Numbered from the stretch's first letter, positions 52,509-61,601 are shown. The stretch is DNA of 64,000 bases from SG8-32-3 sp964514055 (GCA_964514055.1 CAZEPB010000001.1:124001-188000); one strand, 5' to 3'. Program-made: numbers and translations. Notes: generated by a model not told the origin, from the letters alone.

Positions 52509-55166
52509 CTAGTGTTTTCTGAGTAGCAGCACGCCGACTATAGCGATTGCAATGATTATGGCGATGCCGAAGCCTGTGACGTACGTGTCAGTCATTGGTG
52601 CCGGCGGCGGAGTCGGTGGAGGAGTAGCCTCAGGTGCTTCGTCAACTGTGAAAGCGGTTTCAGCGTGTGAAGGCCAGTAGGATTCAGAGCCAGCGAAAGA
52701 AGCGATAACTTTGAAATCGCCTGGGATGTCCGGGGTCCAAGTGTAATGGAAGAAGCCGTCGGCGTCGCTGGTTGTTGTGCCGATGTTTCGGTAGTTGCCG
52801 TTAGAGTCAAGCACACTTAGTGTGACGGTAACGCCAACAGCGTCGGTTGGGCGTGGCTTCTGCATGTACACGTACTCCATCCATGCGCTCATGCTCTCGT
52901 CAGAAACTGCTGGAACACCCTTTGGAAAGCGTGCAGCTTGCTCGTTCTGTTGCGTGCCCGCAGCAATATCGATTACGGTGCCTTCTATTAGTACGCTGCT
53001 GCCTTGTACTGAAACCTTTGGTGACGCCGTAACTGTTGTGTCGCTGGGTCCTTTGCCAACACTGTATATCTGCATGTCGTAGCAGTTGAGGAACACAAAG
53101 AAGCCGTCTGCCACGAGGTCGGTTCCTCCATACATCTGTGTGGCGTATCCCATCAGAGTCCATAGTTCCGTTCCGTCGGTGGCGTTGATAGCGCGGAACT
53201 TTGAATCCTTGTAGAGCGGTGTATTTGGCGAGTGTTCTGTGGTGCATAAGTAGACCTTGTCGTCTGCAATAACGTCAATAAATGCAGGATAGCGACCCCA
53301 AGGTGTTTCAAGACCGCTATCTGTACTGTTGCCAGGACCGCCGTTACCGTAAGTCCACAGTAAGTCTCCGTCCGTAATATCGTAGGTGTAAGTTACACCA
53401 CCGTAGCCAGACCAGTAAACTTTGCCGTAAGCGGTCATAACTTGGTTTGGTAAGAACATCCAGTCGTTTGCGGGGTCAAATGCTTCAGTTACCCACTTCT
53501 CTTTCCCGTCTGCAAGGCTGACGCCTCGTAGCATCAAATCTTCTTTGTCCCAGAAGACAAAGTATCCAGCGTCTGTATCCCAGCACATAAGACCTCTGGT
53601 GTTGTTGTTTGGTGCTGGGTCATAGTGTTCGGTCCACAGGATGTTGCCTCTTGTTCCTTTCGTTGTGTTAAGGTTCACTGCCGTTATGTTCGCTCCTTCG
53701 GTGCTTACTGTCCCCAGATAATCGCCAGGATGTCCTCCGAAACCTCCCTGAGTCAAAAGCACTATGTTATCTAAGCTAGCTAGAGGGAATATTGAATAGA
53801 AATCTGCTCCAACGCTCCATGATCCTGGACCCAAGTTTAATGATACGTTCCAGTCGTAGGCAGATGGCAAGCTAGCATCTACAGTTCCTGAATACCAATT
53901 GGCTGGACCAAAACCACCATAGTAACCGAATACGTTAGACGAATTCCACTGCATTAGTTGCCATGCAGGATGTGTGCTGTTTCCAAGGTTGGTAAGAACG
54001 TATTTTAGGTACTCGCCGTGCGGTCCTGCTACGCCTAAGCCTGAAGGAATGTTAGTGATATTCATCGATGTAAGTTCTCCTGTGCGTGGGTCATATGCCG
54101 TCCAAGCAGGTGTTCCGCCGAAAGTGCCGAAGGGAGTCACGATTCCGCCTATACTATATTGTGCTATCAACGCGCCGTTTGGTAGGATTCCGTGCTGGTT
54201 CGGGCTCTCGTAATCATAGAGGTACCCGAATGTTGGCATGTATGCTGGGTTGGTGATGCGCCAAAGTTCTTCTCCAGTTCTCAAGTCAACCGCAACGTAA
54301 TCTCCGCCGCCGCCTGAGTTACCGTATGGTTCTTGATAGTAGAGGGTTCCGTACATGACCAGTGGATTGCTGAACCTTACGTTGTATGAGCCACCTGTGT
54401 AAAACGTGTTGCCTGGTACGCCGACGCCGCTTCCTCCGACAACTCCTCCGTACTGAATCGGCTTCGTCCACATAACGTGAGCGCTGTTAGGTGCTGTGCC
54501 GTCCAGTTGTATGTTCCCTGGCAATCCGAAGGCTGCGCCTGCTCCGAAAACGTAAGGTCTGCCTAGCCAGTTTGATGAGATTTTCCACCAGTCGGTGTTC
54601 TGTCCTTCGATGGGTCGCGTCCAGTACTCAGCAGGAAGCGGATAGCTATTTGTGGCTGCAGGCAATGGTTCTTCCTGCACGACTAATGTGGCTGTTCTGC
54701 TAGCAGCTGTAAACGTATCGTTTTCATAAGCTGCGTTTGATGAAGATAGCCCTGGAGTGTTCGCTTGATTCCATGTGTATGTTTGTTCTTCATACTCAAA
54801 CTTGAGAGTGTAGTTGCCAGCCGTAGTGGGCGTAAACTGATAATACTGTATGCTCGTCGTGTCATCCACGACATCCCAATGTTTCGTTTCTACTACGACG
54901 CCGTCGGAGTCGGTGATAGTAAGGGTGTAGTCATGGCGTCTAATGTCGTTGGTCACTGCTGATCCTACTAAGGGGGTATCAATCCACATCACAATAGCCG
55001 TTGTTTGACCGACGCCTACAGGGTTAGGCGCGGGAACTAGATAGGCGAAGGAAACGATAGTCCATGGGGGGTCATGCGCGTTAGCAGCTGGTGTGGCAGC
55101 TAAGGATACTGCGAAAGTTAATATCAGAAACAGAGCGGTCGCTGCAATCGTTTTATCTTTTCTCAT
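52509..55166 (-). CDS. Large secreted PQQ-type beta-propeller protein with C-terminal membrane anchor
   Basis: About 885 residues from ATG 55166. A signal peptide (AATALFLILTFAVSLAATPA) comes first, then an N-terminal Ig-like domain. A long propeller follows, with recurrent VDLRTGEELW-, DPRTGELTS- and NATDGTELWTL-type blades (the PQQ-like repeat), mostly between residues 200 and 700. A second Ig-like unit follows, then a Pro-rich linker (TPPPTPPPAP) and a membrane helix (GFGIAIIIAIAIVGVLLL). It is probably an abundant surface protein. Confidence 0.9.
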   Translation of the reverse strand: MRKDKTIAATALFLILTFAVSLAATPAANAHDPPWTIVSFAYLVPAPNPVGVGQTTAIVMWIDTPLVGSAVTNDIRRHDYTLTITDSDGVVVETKHWDVVDDTTSIQYYQFTPTTAGNYTLKFEYEEQTYTWNQANTPGLSSSNAAYENDTFTAASRTATLVVQEEPLPAATNSYPLPAEYWTRPIEGQNTDWWKISSNWLGRPYVFGAGAAFGLPGNIQLDGTAPNSAHVMWTKPIQYGGVVGGSGVGVPGNTFYTGGSYNVRFSNPLVMYGTLYYQEPYGNSGGGGDYVAVDLRTGEELWRITNPAYMPTFGYLYDYESPNQHGILPNGALIAQYSIGGIVTPFGTFGGTPAWTAYDPRTGELTSMNITNIPSGLGVAGPHGEYLKYVLTNLGNSTHPAWQLMQWNSSNVFGYYGGFGPANWYSGTVDASLPSAYDWNVSLNLGPGSWSVGADFYSIFPLASLDNIVLLTQGGFGGHPGDYLGTVSTEGANITAVNLNTTKGTRGNILWTEHYDPAPNNNTRGLMCWDTDAGYFVFWDKEDLMLRGVSLADGKEKWVTEAFDPANDWMFLPNQVMTAYGKVYWSGYGGVTYTYDITDGDLLWTYGNGGPGNSTDSGLETPWGRYPAFIDVIADDKVYLCTTEHSPNTPLYKDSKFRAINATDGTELWTLMGYATQMYGGTDLVADGFFVFLNCYDMQIYSVGKGPSDTTVTASPKVSVQGSSVLIEGTVIDIAAGTQQNEQAARFPKGVPAVSDESMSAWMEYVYMQKPRPTDAVGVTVTLSVLDSNGNYRNIGTTTSDADGFFHYTWTPDIPGDFKVIASFAGSESYWPSHAETAFTVDEAPEATPPPTPPPAPMTDTYVTGFGIAIIIAIAIVGVLLLRKH

Positions 55167-55495
55167 TCGTCTTTTCTCCTTAATTTTAGTACACATCACT
55201 GTGTACAGACCGCCTATTTCTAGGCGAGTGTATATAAAATTTTGCAGTTATGGCGGTGGATGCGTTGTTTTTATAACTTGACCTGTTTAAAATGCAATCG
55301 GTTACTAATTTTTAAGACGGAAAATAAAAAAGAAGGAAAGGCGGGTGACATCTTTCATGAAGCCGAGGTACAACTATTTGGGCGATGATGAAGGGAAAAT
55401 CGCTTTATAGTCCGTAGTTCCCCCTCGCCTTTTGTTTCAGATACAGTTTTATACCTAGTCATTAAAGGGAGATGTGCGCGCTGGAGTGCCTGTAT
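55167..55495. other. Divergent region between propeller gene and HTH regulator
   Basis: GTATATAAAATTT (about 55228-55240), read leftward, is a good TATA box for the propeller gene. A 17-codon frame at 55358-55411 (MKPRYNYLGDDEGKIAL) has GGGTGA eight bases upstream and could be a leader peptide. TTATACC (about 55449) may be the TATA box of the rightward regulator. Confidence 0.4.
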
Positions 55496-56263
55496 ATGTC
55501 TGTGTCGCCTAGTATCCGAGAGGTTTTGGCGAGAAGAATTGCGGGAGAGATAATTCTTTCAAGCAAGCCTGGGGCGACGATGCGGAAGTGGCGCGAACTT
55601 TTTGCCGTGTCGCAGATGAGCCTCTCAGAGAGAATGACGCTGTCATCCTCGGTTATAAGCGATTACGAGAGCGGCAGAAGAAAAAGTCCAGGCGCCAAGT
55701 TCATCAGGCGTTTCGTGCTGGCGTTGCTGAAGATTGATGAGGAGAAGGGCAGCCGCTTCATAAGGGAATTTGCGAAGCTGACGAGTTCGCCGTCCATGGC
55801 TATCTTGGACCTCAGAGAGTTTCCAATCCCCGTCCGTGTGGAATACTTGTGCAAAGCCATAAACGGCGAAGTGGTAGCCTGCAAAGGCAAGTACGTCAAA
55901 GAAGTCAGCGGGTACACCGTGATAGACAGCAGAAAAGCGGTTGAAGCTCTTTCTGGTTTGGAGTACGCGCAGCTGTTCGGAGCGACAACGGAGCGAGCTT
56001 TGGTGTTCACGAACGTGGATAACGGCGCTTTGCCCATGATGATTGTGCGCGTAAGCAGCTTGAAACCAAGAGTTGTGATTTTCCACCGCGTGAAACCAGA
56101 CGACTACGCCATAAAACTGGCGGAGTACGAGCAGGTGCCGCTCATCTACTCAGCGGTGCCAAGCGTGGAGCAACTGGTGAAGTCCCTGAGGAAACTGTAC
56201 CGCATTGCGCTGCGCATTAAGCTAGGGAGACGCATCCGACCACCACCAAAAATAAGCGCCTAA
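55496..56263 (+). CDS. Archaeal HTH (XRE-like) transcriptional regulator
   Basis: 255 residues from ATG 55496. The DNA-binding unit is RKWRELFAVSQMSLSERMTL, then SVISDYESGRRKSPGAKFIRR. The C-terminal 150 residues (EYAQLFGATTERALVFTNVD; MMIVRVSSLKPRVVIFHRVK) form a conserved sensor domain of the COG1709 type. It is divergent from the large propeller gene, so it may control it. Confidence 0.88.
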   Translation: MSVSPSIREVLARRIAGEIILSSKPGATMRKWRELFAVSQMSLSERMTLSSSVISDYESGRRKSPGAKFIRRFVLALLKIDEEKGSRFIREFAKLTSSPSMAILDLREFPIPVRVEYLCKAINGEVVACKGKYVKEVSGYTVIDSRKAVEALSGLEYAQLFGATTERALVFTNVDNGALPMMIVRVSSLKPRVVIFHRVKPDDYAIKLAEYEQVPLIYSAVPSVEQLVKSLRKLYRIALRIKLGRRIRPPPKISA

Positions 56264-56575
56264 ACGTAGCAATCTCCATTTTTCTGCTTTCCAGCAATTT
56301 CTGCAAGTACTCAAGGTGGGAAGTGCCAGACAACTGTCCGCATTTTTCGCCTGGAAAACATTGTGCTTGCGGAATAGGAACAGAACTGACGCGCCATTAA
56401 CCTCTCCGGTTCATCAAAATTTTTCCGTTTGCGGACGTTTGTCCAATATAGGAGTATTGTAGCTTCAACATTCTCGATGGCATACATAAAATAGCAAGAC
56501 TTTCTATCTTCCCTGTATTGAACTTGAAAATAACGCTAAAGTAACTCAACAAATATAAGATAACGAAGTGAGACT
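56264..56575. other. Intergenic stretch before the HEPN gene
   Basis: A leftward 74-codon frame (56397-56621) overlaps the next gene and is not called. CAAATATAAGATAA (about 56549-56562) is a TATA box that would place the transcript start at the TTG of the next gene (leaderless). Confidence 0.45.
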
Positions 56576-57766
56576 TTGTCTGAATGGGAAACAGTTCGAT
56601 TCGAAGAATGTTCTGCAACACTCTTTAACATACTTCATTCTTCAGACTATAAAATCAAAGAGTCTGAACGTGGAATAATTTATGGAGACGTCCCGCTCAA
56701 TAAGGAAATCACAGTTTTTGATGACATTATCGTCAAATACGAGGGCACCTTGAGAGCTGATAACATACAAGTGCAAATTTTGACCACTAAAATACCCGAC
56801 AGCTTGGATATCTTCAATGTTCCAAATTTTTCTGAAGCTGTAGCTTGTCTTCTTTCATTTTCATTTAGGTCGAGATTCACAGGTTCAAGGCACTGGAGCC
56901 GTCATAAAGAAGGGAGACCCATAAGCACGCCAATGGATGCATTTTATAGAATGAGTTCTGTGTTTGCGGGTCCCTTAGCAGTCCACCCGTTATCGCCAGA
57001 TGCTATTGGCGAAGGAATCGGGCTTCTCGATTGGCTAACAAACGAACTCAAGAGAATCAACAAAAAAGATTTTAAAAGGATACTGAGGAGTTTCCGGCTA
57101 TATCAGTTATCATTACTCACTTATTCAATGGACATAGGGTTAGCTTACTCGCTTTTGGTCGCTTCTGTTGATAACTTGAGTTGCAGACTATACCTTTCAG
57201 AGACAAAAACCTACACGGAAAGATTTGTTAAATTCATAATGGAGAACCTTCCGGCTCACACTCTGACAAGCTTTGATTCAAGAGCGTGGGAAGAAGACAG
57301 ATGGATGGAAAGCATAACGCCATGGAAGCATTCTATTATTGATTCTTACCGGGAGCGGTATGAAAAAGATGGCGAAAAAGCGTTAGAATCACTCAAAGGC
57401 ATATTGAATGTTAAAGTGATTGAAAAAATAAGAGACGCTTTCAGGGCAAAGAACGAGATTCCGGGTGAAGAGAAACGGGCGTATGACCACGTTCTAAGCC
57501 ATTGGTACCTTTACCGTTTAGACTCCAAATTGACGCGAGAAGAACTTCCGGGCGTGCTGAAACAGATTTATCAAGATGTAAGGTCCGCATTCTTCCATGG
57601 CGGAAAAACTCCATCTCAAAGCACAGTTGACCGCTATGAAACGGCGCCAATTAGACCAAAATTCACTGCAAACAACAAGATTAAATGGCAAAGAGAAACC
57701 CCTTCATTTTATTATTTCGAGCGAATTGCGCATGAATCTATCATAAGTTATTTGTCCAAATTGTAG
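56576..57766 (+). CDS. ApeA-like HEPN-domain protein
   Basis: 396 residues from TTG 56576. The N-terminal half is mixed fold; from about residue 155 it is helical. Near residue 335 it has DVRSAFFHGGKTP, the R-x4-H HEPN motif in the form seen in ApeA-type HEPN proteins, which act in anti-phage defence or toxicity. Whether it is an active RNase is unknown. It stands alone. The partial gene at 1-946 carries a similar motif. Confidence 0.75.
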   Translation: MSEWETVRFEECSATLFNILHSSDYKIKESERGIIYGDVPLNKEITVFDDIIVKYEGTLRADNIQVQILTTKIPDSLDIFNVPNFSEAVACLLSFSFRSRFTGSRHWSRHKEGRPISTPMDAFYRMSSVFAGPLAVHPLSPDAIGEGIGLLDWLTNELKRINKKDFKRILRSFRLYQLSLLTYSMDIGLAYSLLVASVDNLSCRLYLSETKTYTERFVKFIMENLPAHTLTSFDSRAWEEDRWMESITPWKHSIIDSYRERYEKDGEKALESLKGILNVKVIEKIRDAFRAKNEIPGEEKRAYDHVLSHWYLYRLDSKLTREELPGVLKQIYQDVRSAFFHGGKTPSQSTVDRYETAPIRPKFTANNKIKWQRETPSFYYFERIAHESIISYLSKL

Positions 57767-57950
57767 CGCTCCCAAATTGGCGCTTACGTGCAATACTGCG
57801 CGTGAGACTATATATTCGGCGGCGCCCGTAATATCGGTAGCCAAAGCGGTTGAACCCCGCACCGCATATTTGGAGCCTAATCGAAATTCATTGCAGAAAT
57901 GACAGAGGGGTCTATCAGCACCACCATTCTGCAGGATTCCATGCAGTTTA

Positions 57951-57988
57951 GTATATATAAGGGGGCTATAGTTTTGTGTGAGCGCTAG
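57951..57988 (+). repeat. Dispersed TATA/G-run element, copy E3
   Basis: It reads GTATATATAAGGGGGCTATA, then GTTTTGTGTGAGCGCTAG. Upstream, ATTCCATGCAGTTTAG (57935-57950) matches ATTCTATGCAGTTTGG upstream of E2, so the two copies share about 60 bp. It points right into the 3' end of the leftward membrane regulator gene. Confidence 0.85.
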
Positions 57989-57995
57989 TGTTAGG

Positions 57996-58586
57996 CTACT
58001 GTTTTAGCCAGCTTGCCAGAGACACTTGGTTGGTGTTTCCTGTTTTTTCCAGCGTCACCATTCCTCTTTCCGCGAATCGGGCAAGTATCCTGTGGGTTTT
58101 GAGCCTGCTTAGCCCTGCTTCTTTGCGGATGTACTTCTGCAGGTATTTTCCATCATGAACTTTCAGCACTTCGATGACTCTGCGTTCCTCATCGGTCAAC
58201 GTTTTCACAATCGACTCCAAAGGCGTACACTGATTCTGCTCTGCTTGCTTAACAGGATTACCCTGCAAGGGCTTTTCACAAATCACGGGTGCTGCGCCAG
58301 TTCTGAATTCGGGAAACGCCAGATAATAAGCCAAACCCGCAACGCCAACTATGGTGACGCCGATTAGAACCACAAACGCCACTCCAAAATAAGGCAGCGC
58401 TGGATTCTGAACCGTGGTTGACGTTGTTCCGCCCATCATGCCACCTCCCATGTGGCTCCACATGTCGCTCATCCAGCTTGACGCTTGTGCGCCGGAAGCA
58501 AAAACCGTGAAGCCTATTATCGTCAAGGCTATGAGAGATGCTAACGAGATTATTAGGATGGTTAAAAACACGTTGGTCTTACGCAT
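57996..58586 (-). CDS. Membrane winged-helix regulator with Met/His-rich extracellular loop
   Basis: 196 residues. Helix 1 (LTILIISLASLIALTIIGFT) is followed by an outside loop, MSDMWSHMGGGMMGG, rich in Met with a His, which suits Cu(I) or Ag(I). Helix 2 is YFGVAFVVLIGVTIVGVAGL. The cytoplasmic end is a winged helix (TDEERRVIEVLKVHDGKYLQ, then SRLKTHRILARFAERGMV). Inferred: a one-component copper or stress sensor that regulates from the membrane. Confidence 0.82.
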   Translation of the reverse strand: MRKTNVFLTILIISLASLIALTIIGFTVFASGAQASSWMSDMWSHMGGGMMGGTTSTTVQNPALPYFGVAFVVLIGVTIVGVAGLAYYLAFPEFRTGAAPVICEKPLQGNPVKQAEQNQCTPLESIVKTLTDEERRVIEVLKVHDGKYLQKYIRKEAGLSRLKTHRILARFAERGMVTLEKTGNTNQVSLASWLKQ

Positions 58587-58643
58587 TTTATATCTACAAA
58601 AGACTTATTTTCCTCAGATATAAAACTATCGCCGCAAAACCAC

Positions 58644-60257
58644 TCATTCCATAGGAGTTGGCACATACCGCGCAAGATAGCCCTTAGTAACCCTCGGCTT
58701 CCTAGGCTTCCACGCCTCCAACCGCTTCTTAATCTCCTGCTCAGACAAATCAACATTCAACGCACGATTCGAGATATCTATACTGATCATGTCACCGTTC
58801 TCGACAACCGCAATCGGACCACCCTCAGCGGCTTCTGGCGCAACATGCCCAATGCAAGGCCCTCTCGTGGCGCCTGAAAACCGTCCGTCCGTTATCAAAG
58901 CAACCGACTCACTTAAGCCCATACCCGTTATCGTCGCCGTAGGCACCAGCATCTCAGGCATACCAGGTCCACCTTTAGGTCCCTCATAACGGATGACGAT
59001 AACGTCGCCTGGCTGAATTTCACGTTTCTTCATGGCTTCCACAGAGTCCTTCTCCGAATCAAACACTCTTGCAGGACCACTGTGCCTCATCATCTTAGGC
59101 GAAACCGCCACCGTCTTTATCACAGCACCTTTCGGAGCCAGATTACCCATCAACACGGCTATTCCACCGCCTTTATGAACAGGATTAGCCAACGGACGAA
59201 TAACCTCGTCGTTCAAGACCTCAGCGTCATGCACGTTCTCGCCGACAGTGCTACCCGTCACAGTAAGCGCATCTGAGTGAAGCAACGGTGAAAGCGTCTT
59301 CATCAGAGCTGGCAAACCTCCAGCGTTGTCCAAGTCTTCCATGTCGTAGGGTCCACTAGGCACCATGTTGCACAGGTGTGGAACGCGCCTGCTTATCTCG
59401 TCAAAAACGTTCAGTGGCAAAGAGGTTCCCGCTTCTCGAGCTATGGCGGAAAGGTGCAACACCGAGTTCGTGGAGCCTCCAAGCGCCATGTCCACTGCCA
59501 CAGCGTTCTCAAAAGCCTTTCGCGTCAAGATTTGCGAGGGCTTCAGGTTTTTACGGATTAACGCGACGATTTTCTCTCCTGTTTCCTTGGCGATTCTCAA
59601 CTTCGAAGCGCTTGTAGCCAGCGCAGTAGCACAGTACGGCAGAGACATGCCTAACGCTTCGGTCAAACACGCCATGGTGTTGGCTGTAAACATGCCGTTA
59701 CATGAGCCGCAGCCTGGACACGCCACGTTCTCCAACCGCGCAAGCTCTTCAGCCGTCATCTTTTCAGCGATAACTTTGCCCATGCCCTCAAAAACGTTGG
59801 TCACACCGACTTTTTCGCCTTTAAAAGTGCCAGATTCCATTGCACCGCCAGTAACCGAGATAGCAGGCACATCTAAGCGCGCAGCAGCCATGAGCATGCC
59901 AGGCGTAATCTTGTCACAGTCTGAAACCAAAACCACACCATCTAAACGGTGCGCTTGCACCATGACTTCAACGGAATCAGCTATCAACTCGCGCGAAGGC
60001 AGCGAATACCGCATTCCTTGGTGTCCCATGGCTAAGCCGTCGCAAACCGCAATCGTGTTAAACTCGAAGGGTGTTCCACCAGCCTCCAAAATGCCAGCCT
60101 TCACCGCTTCACCGATGTTCTTCAAGTGTATGTGGCCAGGAACGATTGTGGTGAAGCTGTTCGCCACGCCTATGAAAGGCTTAGCTATGTCCTTATCTGT
60201 TAATCCTAACGCTTTCAACAGCGCTCTATGAGGCGCTCTTTCTATTCCACTTTTCAT
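58644..60257 (-). CDS. ilvD: Dihydroxy-acid dehydratase
   Basis: It dehydrates dihydroxy acids in valine and isoleucine synthesis, using an iron-sulfur cluster. SDCDKITPGMLMAAARL and ACPGCGSCNGMFTANTMAC carry cluster cysteines. GRFSGATRGPCIGHVAPEA is the conserved C-terminal block. ATG 60257 (MKSGIERAPHRALLKALG) is preferred over 60272. Length about 537 is normal. Confidence 0.97.
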   Translation of the reverse strand: MKSGIERAPHRALLKALGLTDKDIAKPFIGVANSFTTIVPGHIHLKNIGEAVKAGILEAGGTPFEFNTIAVCDGLAMGHQGMRYSLPSRELIADSVEVMVQAHRLDGVVLVSDCDKITPGMLMAAARLDVPAISVTGGAMESGTFKGEKVGVTNVFEGMGKVIAEKMTAEELARLENVACPGCGSCNGMFTANTMACLTEALGMSLPYCATALATSASKLRIAKETGEKIVALIRKNLKPSQILTRKAFENAVAVDMALGGSTNSVLHLSAIAREAGTSLPLNVFDEISRRVPHLCNMVPSGPYDMEDLDNAGGLPALMKTLSPLLHSDALTVTGSTVGENVHDAEVLNDEVIRPLANPVHKGGGIAVLMGNLAPKGAVIKTVAVSPKMMRHSGPARVFDSEKDSVEAMKKREIQPGDVIVIRYEGPKGGPGMPEMLVPTATITGMGLSESVALITDGRFSGATRGPCIGHVAPEAAEGGPIAVVENGDMISIDISNRALNVDLSEQEIKKRLEAWKPRKPRVTKGYLARYVPTPME

Positions 60258-60368
60258 TTCATCGCTTCTCATACTTGTTCGCCTTAAGTGAATATTACAG
60301 AATTATTTGCTTGGCGAGATTTAAGTTATTTTCTACTCAGCATTCCTGCTGTGTGATTTTTGTCCCTC

Positions 60369-60396
60369 TATCTATAAAGGATGGGTTAGCTCTCTA
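60369..60396 (+). repeat. Possible degenerate copy E7 of the dispersed element
   Basis: CTATCTATAAAGGATGGGTT, then AGCTCTCTAAA: TATA, G-rich stretch and TTAGCTCTC resemble copy E6, but the end motif is absent. It points right into the 3' end of the leftward ferredoxin-type gene. Confidence 0.35.
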
Positions 60397-60410
60397 AAAA
60401 CAGGATAAAC

Positions 60411-60872
60411 TCACGGTTGATACTTGTACTTTTCACAGTACGCTTCGCACGTGGGAAAAACTTCTTTCACACGGGTAAAGCGTTTCTTCGCGTTAATTTT
60501 ATCCTGAAGCTTCAGCACTTCCTTCGGCTTGCTGAAGCGTTCTATCTTGCCGTCTTCCCGTTTTCTCTCCACTTTTATGCAGTCATCCACCATGCAGCAC
60601 AACACGCAAGCCCCGCAGTGAACGCATAAGTCATCGACAATTCCAACTTCACCAGCCTTCCAGTACAACGCGTTGGTTGGACATTTTTCAATGCACAGCT
60701 TGCATTCCACACCCCAGCAAGTCCGCTTGTCAATGCTGATTTTTCCTTCAGGAAAGAAATCTTTCACGCCCGAAGGTGCCAGTAGCTCTTCTCTTCGCTT
60801 CTTTTTCGCCTTATCCTTGTCTTCGGATAAGAGATTGAATATGTCAAAGTTCGAAGAGCTTTTTTCAGGCAT
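60411..60872 (-). CDS. 4Fe-4S ferredoxin-type protein
   Basis: 153 residues. A Lys-rich N-terminal part (about 50) comes first, then CWGVECKLCIEKCPTNAL and CVHCGACVLCCMVDDCI, two cluster motifs with an extra CC. The charged C-terminus has CEAYCEKY. It may be an electron carrier or a subunit of an oxidoreductase whose other subunits are not nearby. Confidence 0.85.
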   Translation of the reverse strand: MPEKSSSNFDIFNLLSEDKDKAKKKRREELLAPSGVKDFFPEGKISIDKRTCWGVECKLCIEKCPTNALYWKAGEVGIVDDLCVHCGACVLCCMVDDCIKVERKREDGKIERFSKPKEVLKLQDKINAKKRFTRVKEVFPTCEAYCEKYKYQP

Positions 60873-61311
60873 CTCGAATCATCACTGAACCATTTGTAAC
60901 TTAAAGCGTATAAGACTCATGAATTATAATTACTTATCTCAGTGAAAACACAAAAATGAACATGGGATAAATATCCTTAAAGATTATCAAGATAGTTTTG
61001 CAGAAAACATTTTTGGATTGAATTTTAATCCCGACGACGACGATGCGGTGCCTGTCGGGAATGAGGTGCGTTGAGGTAAGAGCAGGCGTTCAGGTGCGTT
61101 GAAAGGCATGTGAATTTTGAAAATGAGAAGGCAAGCGGGAGATTTCAGGTGAGTGAAGGGTGGAAAAAAGCGTTTTTAGGGGAAAAATAGGTGTGCAGAG
61201 GGGGGGTTTCAAATTATTAATCATCGAGGATTATAAAAAAATAACTACGTTTTGTTTTCAAGTGAAAAATGTTATATATACGTAATATACATTTCGAAAA
61301 CGAGGGGTTTT
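60873..61311. other. Long intergenic region with repeat, hairpin and G-rich stretch
   Basis: It contains the left direct repeat (60932-60977), a perfect 7-bp stem TCCCGAC/GTCGGGA with an 18-base loop (61030-61061), then about 150 bp of unusually G/T-rich plus strand (GAGGTGCGTTGAGGTAAGAG, GTTCAGGTGCGTTGAAAGG) up to 61210. The TATA box GTTATATATACG (61271-61282) serves the 2TM gene. No protein gene is seen; a small RNA is possible. Confidence 0.5.
60932..60977 (+). repeat. Direct repeat flanking the 2TM/KaiC-V4R pair, left copy
   Basis: ACTTATCTCAGTGAAAACAC, then AAAAATGAACATGGGATAAA. It matches the right copy at 63504-63546 at about 38 of 44 positions, in the same direction, 2.57 kb apart. 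Confidence 0.75.
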
Positions 61312-61599
61312 ATGACAGAAGAAAAGCTAAGACAGAAGGCGAGAGAGAAAGCAAGAGCCAAAATTAGTTTCTACATTCATCTTACAGTATACGTTATTAT
61401 TAATATTCTGCTTTTTTCCATTTGGTACATCACTCTTGGTCCAAGCGGGTTTCCATGGTTTATCTTTCCCCTAATTGGTTGGGGAATAGGTTTGATAGCT
61501 CATGCAGTTGCTACTTTTTATGGAAAATCAATGGAAGATCTGGAAGAGCGAATGACTGAACAAGAACTAGCAAAATTAAAAGCTCAAGAACCTAAATGA
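61312..61599 (+). CDS. 2TM-domain small membrane protein
   Basis: 95 residues from ATG 61312, with GAGGGG upstream. Basic N-terminus (REKARAKISFYIHLTVYVII), two helices, then FPLIGWGIGLIAHAVATFYG and an acidic end. This is the 2TM family, often found next to or fused to regulators and histidine kinases. Function unknown. It converges with the KaiC-V4R gene, stops 2 bp apart. Confidence 0.85.
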   Translation: MTEEKLRQKAREKARAKISFYIHLTVYVIINILLFSIWYITLGPSGFPWFIFPLIGWGIGLIAHAVATFYGKSMEDLEERMTEQELAKLKAQEPK

Positions 61600-61601
61600 A
61601 G

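Noticed and set aside
55405..55440. CCCCCTCGCC stretch as a further copy of the dispersed element
   Set aside because: The TATA box is missing from the correct side and the CTATAG/GGTAG core does not match.
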